8,584 nucleotides of DNA from an uncultured Anaerosporobacter sp. (lineage in GTDB: Bacteria; Bacillota; Clostridia; Lachnospirales; Lachnospiraceae): assembly GCA_945787925.1 (NCBI GenBank), contig CALZJY010000069.1, positions 1-8,584 on the forward strand, written 5' to 3'. Position numbers and translations under genes: made by a program. This document shows positions 1 to 7,280 of the stretch, one piece after another (the stretch's first letter is position 1; each line of letters opens with the position of its first letter). The notes under the pieces were generated by a model. That model was not told the DNA's origin. It made no database searches and worked only from the letters and a program-made list of their open reading frames with translations.

Positions 1-2
1 AA

Positions 3-1220
3 AATGCGGTAACGTTATTGCATAATAAGATGGAAGGAACGAAGGAGCCGATTCAGACCGGAGTTGCTGGCCAATTACAGATTGGGCAAAGTTGTGGATG
101 TAAGAATGACTTGCACTATGAGCTTCGTAAACTTGAGCAGAAGCTTTGTATGGGAAGTTTTTCAGAACATTATTTTGATAGTAACTTTATGGAAGAGAAC
201 CTTACTAATGTTACGACGCTAGAGGACTGTCTTGAGGAAATTAACTGGTATACGTATCAGTTAAATAAGTTCCGGGAATTTTATATTTGTCTGATTGAAG
301 ACTGGGATTCTTTTAAGAAGATTGAAGACCATATGCATTGTGGGTATAACCTTGCAGACAGTAAGAAGAATGTAGCAATGACCGAAGAATACTTGCGTGA
401 TGGATATACGGAGCAGATGGTGCTTTGGGCAAGGAATAAGAACGGAAATGCAAAGGTAGGCAAGGAATGTTTCCCTGTTGTACAAATGCTTCCAGCGTTA
501 TATGAAGAAAGAGAGTATCCAACGACCTATTTCTTTACGCCGCTTCACTTCAAAGATCGTTGTCTTGGGTATATTGCCATTAATTTTGGAAAAGATATTG
601 TCACGTATGATCCGTATTATCATACATGGGTTAGAAATATCAACAATGCGATTGAAATCATTCGTAACCAGTCGGAACTTCGATATATCAATCAGCGTCT
701 GAACCGCCTTGCCTTATATGATGAACCGACAGGGGTATACAATCGATTCGGAATTGACCAGATGAGTCGAAGCATCATCAAGCATTGCAAGAAGAAGGGC
801 AAAAAGCTTGTGGTATTAGAGGGTGACCTTGATAACTTGAAGACGATCAACGATCGCTTTGGCCATTTAGAAGGGGATGTGGCAATCAATACTATTGCAA
901 ACGCATTCCGTTCAGCATTAGGAGAGCACGCATGTATTGGCCGTCTTGGTGGCGACGAATTCATGGCGCTGCTTTGTGGAGAATATGATGAAGTACACAT
1001 GCAGCAGATTGAACTACGGATGCGCAAGTATCTAGAGGGATTCAATGAGACTTCCGGAAAGCCTTATATCGTGGATGTAAGCGTAGGATATTATATCGGA
1101 ACGATTACGGAGAGCCAGCAAACGGATAGGGAAATTTTGGATTTCTTTATCAACAATGCAGATAAAGACATGTATTATAGAAAGAAAAAGAAGAAAGTAA
1201 GACAAGTACAACCGTGTTGA
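3..1220 (+). CDS. GGDEF diguanylate cyclase with remnant of a periplasmic-binding-protein-like sensor domain (5' partial)
   Basis: Probably makes cyclic di-GMP from two GTP. The frame is open to the left edge, so the true start and N-terminal domain lie outside; the TTG at 18 is only the first in-frame start-like codon. Residues below count from that TTG. The first ~28 residues end in QSCGC, which resembles the end of the LacI/PBP1-type sugar-binding domain found fused to GGDEF domains in Clostridia (family knowledge). Residues ~32-220 form a helical stretch and a GAF-like region with no clear motif. The GGDEF domain spans ~228-390: DEPTGVYNR (235-243), the metal-binding region EGDLDNLKTIND (268-279), and the active-site GGDEF at 311-315. 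The inhibitory RxxD site expected just upstream reads GEHA (302-305), so feedback inhibition is probably lost. No EAL domain follows. No terminator hairpin is visible after the stop. The GGDEF call is very sure; the sensor call is inference. Confidence 0.93.
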   Translation, partial: NAVTLLHNKMEGTKEPIQTGVAGQLQIGQSCGCKNDLHYELRKLEQKLCMGSFSEHYFDSNFMEENLTNVTTLEDCLEEINWYTYQLNKFREFYICLIEDWDSFKKIEDHMHCGYNLADSKKNVAMTEEYLRDGYTEQMVLWARNKNGNAKVGKECFPVVQMLPALYEEREYPTTYFFTPLHFKDRCLGYIAINFGKDIVTYDPYYHTWVRNINNAIEIIRNQSELRYINQRLNRLALYDEPTGVYNRFGIDQMSRSIIKHCKKKGKKLVVLEGDLDNLKTINDRFGHLEGDVAINTIANAFRSALGEHACIGRLGGDEFMALLCGEYDEVHMQQIELRMRKYLEGFNETSGKPYIVDVSVGYYIGTITESQQTDREILDFFINNADKDMYYRKKKKKVRQVQPC

Positions 1221-1236
1221 CACATTACGACATCTC

Positions 1237-1265
1237 TTGCAAACTCACGGGATAGCCACTATAAT
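1237..1265 (+). promoter_or_regulatory. Sigma-A-type promoter for the TPR lipoprotein-hflX unit
   Basis: TTGCAA at 1237-1242 (5 of 6 to TTGACA) and a perfect TATAAT at 1260-1265 are separated by 17 bp, the ideal spacing. Transcription would start near 1272, about 26 nt before the GTG start codon. It lies wholly between the cyclase stop codon and the ribosome binding site. Confidence 0.8.
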
Positions 1266-1297
1266 GGAATACATGAATTGCAGGAGGAGTTAATACT

Positions 1298-2464
1298 GTG
1301 AGAAAGAGAGTAACGTGCGCCTTAGCGATGATTACGTTTGCAGTCATGCTTTCCTCTTGTTCCGGGAAGAACAGTGGAAAGAAAGAATTCAAGCAGGCAA
1401 AATCATATGTAGACGAAGGCAATTACAAAGAAGCCGCAAAGGCGTTTGAAGAAGCAATCGATAAGAACAAAGAAAACACAGATTATTATATTCAGTATGG
1501 TGCTGTATTAGTGAAGTTACACAAGTATACAGATGCGATCGCTGCCTATGATAAGGCAATCACAGATGATGCGACGAAAAAGACAAAAGCTGGGGTGCGA
1601 GGACAAGGAATTGCCTACTATGAAAGCAAGGACTATGAAGCTGCCATCAATCAGTTTCTAAAAGCCCTTTCTATGGATGTGGCACATTCCTTGGACGAGG
1701 ACATCAGCTATTATTTAGCTTCGGCATATATAGAAAATAAGCAGTATGAGAAAGCAATCGAAGTATATTCAGAAATGATTGAAGAATCTAGCAAGGATGC
1801 AGAGTTATATAGCAAGCGTGCCCTAGTATATGAGCAAGCAGGAAAATATGACGAGTGCATGAAAGACTACGATAAGGCAATCGCATTAGAAAAGAACAGT
1901 TACGTGTATTATATTGAAAAAGCCAAGATGCAAATGCAAAATGGTCACAACGACCAGGCAAAGGAAACCTTAGAGAAGGCACTGACGATAAAGGCAAAAT
2001 CCGATGAGGCACGTTACCAGACTGCGTTAGTATACTATTACATGGAAAACCGTGTTAAGGCGATCGAAGTCTTAAATGGAATTAAGGAAAAGTATGTAAA
2101 TGCATACGAGTTGTTAGGTGACATTTATTATAATGCCTCGGATTATAAACAGGCAGCCAAACAGTACGAGGAGTATCTGAAGAGGGAGACGTCTGCGGAT
2201 ACAAGCAGGACGAGTTATAAGCTTAGCAACTGCTATATCAACATCAAAGAGTATGGCAAGGCACAGTTAGCAATTGATACTGCATTAAGAGCCCAGAAGA
2301 TTGAAGACATCAGAAGGTTAAAATATAATCAGGTAGTCGTTTATGAAAACAGTGCGGATTTTAATACCGCATATGATCTCGCAAAGGCTTACTTAGAAGA
2401 GTATCCAGACGATGAGGATATGGCAAGAGAGTTAGTCTTTTTAAAGACGAGATACAGTGGTTAA
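1298..2464 (+). CDS. TPR-repeat lipoprotein
   Basis: A 388-residue exported protein expected to be lipid-anchored on the outer face of the cell membrane. It starts at GTG, chosen because AGGAGG at 1282-1287 lies 10 nt upstream and because it opens directly onto a signal peptide: a basic start (MRKR), a hydrophobic stretch at ~7-18, and the lipobox LSSC with the lipidated cysteine at 21. From ~29 to ~380 the chain is a run of roughly ten tetratricopeptide repeats, seen as recurring patterns such as GNYKEAAKAFEEAI (41-54) and KQYEKAIEVYSEMI (148-161). TPRs bind other proteins. No enzymatic motif is present, so the partner and role are unknown; assembly or scaffolding at the cell surface is only a guess. 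It lies 12 bp ahead of hflX and is presumably co-transcribed with it from the promoter at 1237-1265. Confidence 0.92.
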   Translation: MRKRVTCALAMITFAVMLSSCSGKNSGKKEFKQAKSYVDEGNYKEAAKAFEEAIDKNKENTDYYIQYGAVLVKLHKYTDAIAAYDKAITDDATKKTKAGVRGQGIAYYESKDYEAAINQFLKALSMDVAHSLDEDISYYLASAYIENKQYEKAIEVYSEMIEESSKDAELYSKRALVYEQAGKYDECMKDYDKAIALEKNSYVYYIEKAKMQMQNGHNDQAKETLEKALTIKAKSDEARYQTALVYYYMENRVKAIEVLNGIKEKYVNAYELLGDIYYNASDYKQAAKQYEEYLKRETSADTSRTSYKLSNCYINIKEYGKAQLAIDTALRAQKIEDIRRLKYNQVVVYENSADFNTAYDLAKAYLEEYPDDEDMARELVFLKTRYSG

Positions 2465-2476
2465 CGGAGGACTTAT

Positions 2477-3721
2477 ATGGCAGAATTATATGATATGAGT
2501 GATGTGGAGGAACGTGTCATCCTTGTAGGCGTATGTTTAGACGATGAAAGAGATACGCGCGAATCCTTAGATGAATTAGAAGAATTAGCAAAAACAGCAG
2601 GGGCGACGACAGTTGCAAAAGTAATCCAAAGCCGTGATGCGTTCCATCCAGGAACATACATCGGAAAAGGTAAGATTGAAGAAGTAAGACTGTTAGCAGA
2701 ACAATTAAATGCAACAGGAATCGTTTGTGACGACGAGCTTTCTCCTGCACAGCTGAAAAATTTAGAAGATGCATTACAAATCAAGGTAATCGACCGTACG
2801 GTAATGATTCTTGATATTTTTGCATCCCGAGCAAGCACGAAGGAAGGAAAGATCCAAGTTGAGTTAGCACAGCTTCGTTACCGTGCAACAAGATTAATCG
2901 GTCTTGGCAACAGCTTATCCAGACTTGGTGGTGGTATCGGTACGAGAGGTCCTGGTGAAAAAAAATTAGAAATCGACCGTCGTCTGATTAAAGACCGTAT
3001 TTCCATCCTGAAAAAAGAATTAGAAGGCGTAAAACAAGCGAGAGAGACGATTCGTAAGAGCCGTATGAATAATCCAATTCCAGTAGTGGCGATTGTAGGA
3101 TATACGAATGCAGGAAAATCTACGCTTTTAAATACGCTTACTGATGCAAGAATCTTAGCGGAGGATAAGTTATTTGCGACATTAGATCCAACGACTAGAA
3201 ACCTTGTATTAGAAAGTGGGCAACAAATCCTTCTAACGGATACGGTTGGATTTATCCGCAAGCTTCCTCACCACTTAATCGAAGCGTTCAAAAGTACGTT
3301 AGAAGAAGCAAAATATGCCGATGTGATCCTACACGTAGTGGATGCAAGCAACCCAGTGCATGACAAGCAAATGCATATCGTGTATGAAACATTAGAAAAC
3401 CTTGGTGTAAAAGATAAGCCAATCATTACGGCATTCAATAAGATCGATGCGTTAGAAGAAGTCGAAATCATGAAGGATCTAAAAGCAGATGAGACAGTTC
3501 GTATCAGTGCGAAAAATAAAATTGGATTAGATCATTTATTAGATACAATTGAAGGCATCTTAAGAGAACAAAAACAATTAATTGAAAAAGTATTCCCGTA
3601 TAGCGAGGCTGGCAAGATCCAAGCCATCCGTAAATATGGTCAGTTATTAGAAGAAGAGTACCAAGAAGAAGGCATCTTTGTTAAGGCATATGTGCCAAAA
3701 GAGATTTATCTAGGCCTATAG
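2477..3721 (+). CDS. hflX: GTPase HflX, ribosome-associated
   Basis: A 414-residue cytoplasmic GTPase of the HflX family, known to bind the large ribosomal subunit and to split or rescue stalled ribosomes under stress. Domains in order: N-terminal HflX domain (~15-105), a helical linker containing the family signature GGGIGTRGPGEKKLEIDRR (151-169), then the G domain (~200-365). G-domain motifs are all intact: G1 GYTNAGKST (208-216), the G2 region TLDPTTR (235-241), G3 DTVG (255-258), G4 NKID (321-324) and G5 SAK (344-346). A short C-terminal domain follows. Length is near the usual 410-430. GGAGG at 2466-2470 sits 6 nt before the ATG. The gene follows the TPR lipoprotein by 12 bp and has no promoter of its own that I can see. 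A hairpin terminator lies just after the stop. Confidence 0.97.
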   Translation: MAELYDMSDVEERVILVGVCLDDERDTRESLDELEELAKTAGATTVAKVIQSRDAFHPGTYIGKGKIEEVRLLAEQLNATGIVCDDELSPAQLKNLEDALQIKVIDRTVMILDIFASRASTKEGKIQVELAQLRYRATRLIGLGNSLSRLGGGIGTRGPGEKKLEIDRRLIKDRISILKKELEGVKQARETIRKSRMNNPIPVVAIVGYTNAGKSTLLNTLTDARILAEDKLFATLDPTTRNLVLESGQQILLTDTVGFIRKLPHHLIEAFKSTLEEAKYADVILHVVDASNPVHDKQMHIVYETLENLGVKDKPIITAFNKIDALEEVEIMKDLKADETVRISAKNKIGLDHLLDTIEGILREQKQLIEKVFPYSEAGKIQAIRKYGQLLEEEYQEEGIFVKAYVPKEIYLGL

Positions 3722-3731
3722 GGAATTGTAG

Positions 3732-3770
3732 AACGAGCAGGTATTGCAGCAGCAAGTACCTGCTCGTTTT
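3732..3770 (+). terminator. Rho-independent-like terminator after hflX
   Basis: A perfect 12-bp inverted repeat (aacgagcaggta at 3732-3743, tacctgctcgtt at 3757-3768) encloses a 13-nt loop that can itself pair ttgc with gcaa. The T tract is short (four T, 3767-3770), so the stem is strong but termination may be incomplete. Confidence 0.7.
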
Positions 3771-3850
3771 CCATATGCCAACAGAAAAAACTTATCGAAT
3801 TCTGCACGTTTAGTACTTGCGTTTTTGGGAAATATAGTAGTGTTTGTTTC

Positions 3851-3880
3851 TTGAAACTTATGCTTATAAAAGAGTATAAT
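3851..3880 (+). promoter_or_regulatory. Promoter of nrdD
   Basis: TTGAAA at 3851-3856 and a perfect TATAAT at 3875-3880 are 18 bp apart. The expected start point, about 3887, leaves an untranslated leader of roughly 105 nt before the nrdD ATG. The region 3771-3850 upstream shows only A/T-rich sequence with no gene. Confidence 0.75.
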
Positions 3881-3894
3881 ACAACATATAGTAT
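3879..3894 (+). promoter_or_regulatory. Candidate NrdR box 1
   Basis: The 16-mer atacaacatatagtat matches 13 of 16 positions of the NrdR-box consensus as I recall it (acaCwAtATaTwGtgt) and is an imperfect palindrome. It overlaps the last two bases of the -10 element and the expected transcription start, where a bound repressor would block initiation. NrdR is the usual nucleotide-sensing repressor of ribonucleotide reductase genes. Confidence 0.65.
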
Positions 3895-3909
3895 ACGTGT
3901 GATGAAACA

Positions 3910-3925
3910 GCAATAGATGTTGTGC
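3910..3925 (+). promoter_or_regulatory. Candidate NrdR box 2
   Basis: The 16-mer gcaatagatgttgtgc matches 11 of 16 consensus positions, including a full TTGTG right arm. A 15-bp spacer separates it from box 1, a centre-to-centre distance of 31 bp or about three helical turns. That is the arrangement known for paired NrdR boxes. On its own this site would be weak; the spacing is what supports it. Confidence 0.55.
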
Positions 3926-3991
3926 TTGGCAACGTTCTTGCGTAGAAGCTGAAGTGAATAGTAAAAGTGGTTAGAAGGGAGCAGGAGTTTT

Positions 3992-6358
3992 ATGTTTAAT
4001 GTAGTAAAACGAGATGGAGAGATTGCTCAGTTTCGACTAGCGAAGATCTCCAATGCCATTATGAAGGCATTTAAAGCAACTAGTAAGCTGTATGATGAGG
4101 ACATCATCCACTTACTGGCCCTTAGAGTAACTTCTGATTTTCAATCAAAGATAAAAGAGAACGCAGTCTCAGTGGAAGACATACAAGATAGCGTAGAGCA
4201 GGTGTTAGAGGAAACTGGATATACCGATGTGGCAAAGGCCTATATCTTGTATCGTAAGAATAGAGAAAAAATACGTAACATGAAATCCACGATTTTAGAT
4301 TATAAGGAGATCGTAAACAGTTATGTGAAGGAAGAGGATTGGCGAGTAAAGGAAAACTCTACGGTTACCTATTCCGTTGGTGGACTGATTCTTCATAATT
4401 CCGGCTCTATTACTGCGAATTATTGGTTATCTGAAATTTATGATGAGGAAATTGCAAACGCACATAGAAAAGGGGATATGCATATCCATGACTTATCGAT
4501 GCTCACGGGATACTGTGCTGGATGGTCCCTAAAGCAGCTCATCAAGGAGGGGCTAGGAGGAATTCCTGGGAAGATTACCTCGTCTCCAGCTGCTCATTTA
4601 TCAACGCTTTGCAACCAGATGGTGAATTTTTTAGGGATCATGCAGAATGAATGGGCAGGGGCACAGGCGTTTTCTTCATTTGACACGTACCTTGCACCAT
4701 TTGTAAAGGTTGATCAGTTATCCTACCGCGATGTAAAGCAGTGCATCCAGTCGTTCATCTATGGGGTGAACACGCCAAGCAGATGGGGCACGCAGGCTCC
4801 GTTTTCGAACATCACGTTAGATTGGACGGTTCCAGATGATTTAGCCAACCTTCCATGTATTGTCGGTGGCAAGGAAGTGGACTTTACTTATAAAGATTGT
4901 AAGAGGGAGATGGATATGGTCAACAAAGCCTTTATCGAGATTATGATTGAAGGCGATGCCAATGGGCGTGGATTCCAATATCCGATTCCAACATATTCGA
5001 TCACCAGGGATTTTGACTGGTCTGATACGGAAAATAATCGGCTGCTATTTGAGATGACGAGTAAATACGGTACCCCATATTTCTCAAACTATATTAACAG
5101 TGACATGGAGCCTAGCGACGTGCGCTCTATGTGTTGCAGGCTGCGCTTAGACCTTCGTGAGCTTAGGAAGAAGACGGGCGGATTCTTTGGCTCGGGAGAA
5201 AGCACGGGAAGTGTTGGCGTAGTTACAATCAATATGCCTAGAATCGCCTATCTATCAAAGGATGAGGAGGAATTCTTTGAACGGTTGGATAGGATGATGG
5301 ATATTGCGGCAAGGTCCTTGAATGTAAAGAGAAAAGTAATCAGCCGCCTGTTAAACGAGGGGCTGTATCCATATACGAAACGGTATCTTGGCAACTTTGA
5401 TAATCACTTTTCTACGATTGGCTTAATCGGCATGAATGAGGCAGGGCTGAATGCTAGATGGATAGGAAAAGATATGACCCATGAGGAAACCCAGCAGTTC
5501 TCAGTACGGGTGCTAAACCATATGAGGGAACGTCTAAGCGATTATCAGGAGCAGTATGGAGAGTTATATAACTTAGAGGCAACACCAGCGGAATCTACCA
5601 CGTATCGTTTGGCAAAGCATGACAAGGAAGCCTATCCTGACATCATTACGGCAGGAAAGCCTGGAGAGACGCCGTATTATACGAACAGTTCCCATCTTCC
5701 AGTTGGATATACGGAAGATATATTTGATGCTTTGGATATCCAAGACCAGCTGCAGACGCTGTATACGTCAGGAACCGTATTCCATACATTCTTAGGAGAG
5801 AAGCTGCCAGATTGGAAGGCCGCAGCAAAATTAGTACGTACCATTGCAGAAAACTATAAGTTGCCGTATTATACGATTTCCCCAACGTATTCGATCTGCA
5901 AGACACATGGATACTTAAAGGGAGAGCAGTTTACATGTCCGATCTGCGGAGAGAGGGCGGAAGTCTATAGCCGTATCACGGGCTACTACCGTCCCGTACA
6001 AAATTGGAATGAAGGAAAGCGTCAGGAATACGAAGACCGCAAGGAATATGAATATATAGAGAGCAAGGCGCATTACAAGGAAGAGGAAGAACGGACCGAG
6101 TCCCAGGAATCCACGGGAAGAAATGGGGCGTTCTTATTTACGACCAAGACTTGTCCAAATTGCATCGTGGCAAAACGGATGTTAGGAGATTTAGAATATA
6201 CGCTCTTAGATGCAGCAGAGGAGCCAGAGTTAGTGAGGTATTATGGAATCCGGCAGGCACCAACCCTTGTGGTGGAGGAATGCGGGCAGGTTACGAAATA
6301 TGCCAGCTTATCTCGAATCAAAGATTATGTCGACCAAGTGACAGTGTTGTCAAAATAA
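3992..6358 (+). CDS. nrdD: Anaerobic (class III) ribonucleoside-triphosphate reductase with C-terminal fused redoxin domain
   Basis: Reduces ribonucleoside triphosphates to deoxy forms using an oxygen-sensitive glycyl radical, in the cytoplasm. An N-terminal ATP-cone (~1-95, starting VVKRDGE) senses ATP/dATP. The catalytic barrel follows, with HIHDLSMLTGYC ending at Cys174 and a finger-loop Cys pair in SMCCRLRLDLRE (Cys381/382). The metal site is Cys636-x2-His639 with Cys649-x2-Cys652. The radical glycine is Gly664 in RITGYYRPVQNWNEGK. After a highly charged linker (~677-710) comes a complete thioredoxin/glutaredoxin-like domain (~711-788) with active site CPNC (721-724) and the conserved APT proline (757). 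The extra domain makes the protein longer than the usual ~600-730. AGGAG at 3983-3987 is only 4 nt before the ATG; GGGAG at 3977-3981 may help. No nrdG activase gene follows. Confidence 0.96.
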   Translation: MFNVVKRDGEIAQFRLAKISNAIMKAFKATSKLYDEDIIHLLALRVTSDFQSKIKENAVSVEDIQDSVEQVLEETGYTDVAKAYILYRKNREKIRNMKSTILDYKEIVNSYVKEEDWRVKENSTVTYSVGGLILHNSGSITANYWLSEIYDEEIANAHRKGDMHIHDLSMLTGYCAGWSLKQLIKEGLGGIPGKITSSPAAHLSTLCNQMVNFLGIMQNEWAGAQAFSSFDTYLAPFVKVDQLSYRDVKQCIQSFIYGVNTPSRWGTQAPFSNITLDWTVPDDLANLPCIVGGKEVDFTYKDCKREMDMVNKAFIEIMIEGDANGRGFQYPIPTYSITRDFDWSDTENNRLLFEMTSKYGTPYFSNYINSDMEPSDVRSMCCRLRLDLRELRKKTGGFFGSGESTGSVGVVTINMPRIAYLSKDEEEFFERLDRMMDIAARSLNVKRKVISRLLNEGLYPYTKRYLGNFDNHFSTIGLIGMNEAGLNARWIGKDMTHEETQQFSVRVLNHMRERLSDYQEQYGELYNLEATPAESTTYRLAKHDKEAYPDIITAGKPGETPYYTNSSHLPVGYTEDIFDALDIQDQLQTLYTSGTVFHTFLGEKLPDWKAAAKLVRTIAENYKLPYYTISPTYSICKTHGYLKGEQFTCPICGERAEVYSRITGYYRPVQNWNEGKRQEYEDRKEYEYIESKAHYKEEEERTESQESTGRNGAFLFTTKTCPNCIVAKRMLGDLEYTLLDAAEEPELVRYYGIRQAPTLVVEECGQVTKYASLSRIKDYVDQVTVLSK

Positions 6359-6359
6359 G

Positions 6360-6388
6360 TAGACATAAGCATGAAAACAAGGTATGAT
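6360..6388 (+). promoter_or_regulatory. Probable promoter of thyA-DHFR
   Basis: TAGACA at 6360-6365 and TATGAT at 6383-6388, each 5 of 6 to consensus, are exactly 17 bp apart. They sit in the 62-bp gap between nrdD and the thyA start. Since no terminator follows nrdD, read-through from the nrdD promoter may also reach thyA. Confidence 0.5.
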
Positions 6389-6420
6389 AGAAGAAATGAT
6401 TTGAAAAAGGAATGGGAAGA

Positions 6421-7269
6421 ATGAGCAGAGCAGATCAGATTTTTATAGACATGTGTAAAGATATACTAGAGAACGGAACAAGTACCGAAGGAGAAAAAGT
6501 TCGTCCGAAATGGGAAGACGGGGCAAGCGCTTATACGATTAAAAAGTTTGGCGTTGTAAACCGTTACGACTTATCCAAAGAGTTTCCAGCAATCACATTA
6601 AGAAGAACAGGAATCAAGAGCTGTATCGATGAGATTTTATGGATTTGGCAAAAGAAATCCAATAATATCAATGAATTAAACAGTCATATTTGGGATAGCT
6701 GGGCGGATGAAGATGGCTCGATCGGAAAGGCATACGGATATCAATTAGGCGTAAAGCATGAATACAAAGAAGGCATGATGGATCAAGTAGACCGTGTAAT
6801 TTATGACTTAAAGAACAATCCATACAGCCGTCGCATCATGACAAACATCTATGTTCATCAAGACTTACATGAGATGAACCTATATCCATGCGCATATAGC
6901 GTGACATTTAACGTGACAAAAGACCGTGACAGCGATAAGTTACGTCTTAACGCAATCCTAAACCAACGTTCCCAAGACGTATTAGCAGCAAATAACTGGA
7001 ATGTTTGTCAGTATGCAGTATTAGTGCATATGTTAGCGCAAGTATGCGGATATGAAGTGGGTGAATTAGTGCATGTAATCGCAGATGCACATATTTATGA
7101 CCGTCATATTCCAATCATTGAAGAATTAATCACACGTCCAACGTTTGAAGCTCCAACATTCTGGATGAATCCAGAGATTAAAGATTTCTATGAATTTACC
7201 GTAGATGACTTTAGACTAGATAACTATCAACATGGACCACAGGTAAAGAATATTCCAATTGCAGTATAA
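6421..7269 (+). CDS. thyA: Thymidylate synthase, ThyA type
   Basis: Makes dTMP from dUMP with methylene-tetrahydrofolate, releasing dihydrofolate. The 282-residue start at 6421 is preferred over the ATG at 6412 because AAGGA (6407-6411) is 9 nt from 6421 but overlaps the spacing needed for 6412. Visible family features: the phosphate-binding Arg pair RR (137-138), catalytic Cys157 in LYPCAYSVTF, QRSQD (182-186) with Arg183, Asn194 in ANNWN, the DAHIYDRH segment (222-229) and the conserved IPIAV C-terminus. Several usual residues differ from the E. coli enzyme: PCH is PCA, QRSCD is QRSQD, and the GLPFN loop is ANNWN. I believe this pattern is shared by other clostridial enzymes. It is followed by DHFR, which regenerates its folate cofactor; the stop codon overlaps that gene's ribosome binding site. 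Confidence 0.95.
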   Translation: MSRADQIFIDMCKDILENGTSTEGEKVRPKWEDGASAYTIKKFGVVNRYDLSKEFPAITLRRTGIKSCIDEILWIWQKKSNNINELNSHIWDSWADEDGSIGKAYGYQLGVKHEYKEGMMDQVDRVIYDLKNNPYSRRIMTNIYVHQDLHEMNLYPCAYSVTFNVTKDRDSDKLRLNAILNQRSQDVLAANNWNVCQYAVLVHMLAQVCGYEVGELVHVIADAHIYDRHIPIIEELITRPTFEAPTFWMNPEIKDFYEFTVDDFRLDNYQHGPQVKNIPIAV

Positions 7270-7280
7270 AGGAGAATGAG

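Noticed and set aside
692..1045. Long antisense reading frames opposite the cyclase, and similar ones opposite hflX and nrdD
   Set aside because: They have no family resemblance and lie wholly opposite genes with intact motifs; they are by-products of codon bias.
1217..1222. Perfect TTGACA overlapping the cyclase stop codon, as a -35 element
   Set aside because: There is no -10 element at 16-18 bp. The TTGCAA at 1237 has the right spacing to TATAAT.
3825..3840. Third NrdR-box-like site sharing atatagta with box 1
   Set aside because: Only the right half matches (8 of 16) and it lies upstream of the -35 element, so it is not called.
3887..3991. Riboswitch in the ~105-nt nrdD leader
   Set aside because: I find no conserved riboswitch core or terminator/antiterminator pair; operator-type control explains the region better.
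6412..6420. Earlier ATG for thyA, adding three residues
   Set aside because: The only Shine-Dalgarno-like sequence (6407-6411) is immediately next to it, which is too close; it fits the ATG at 6421.
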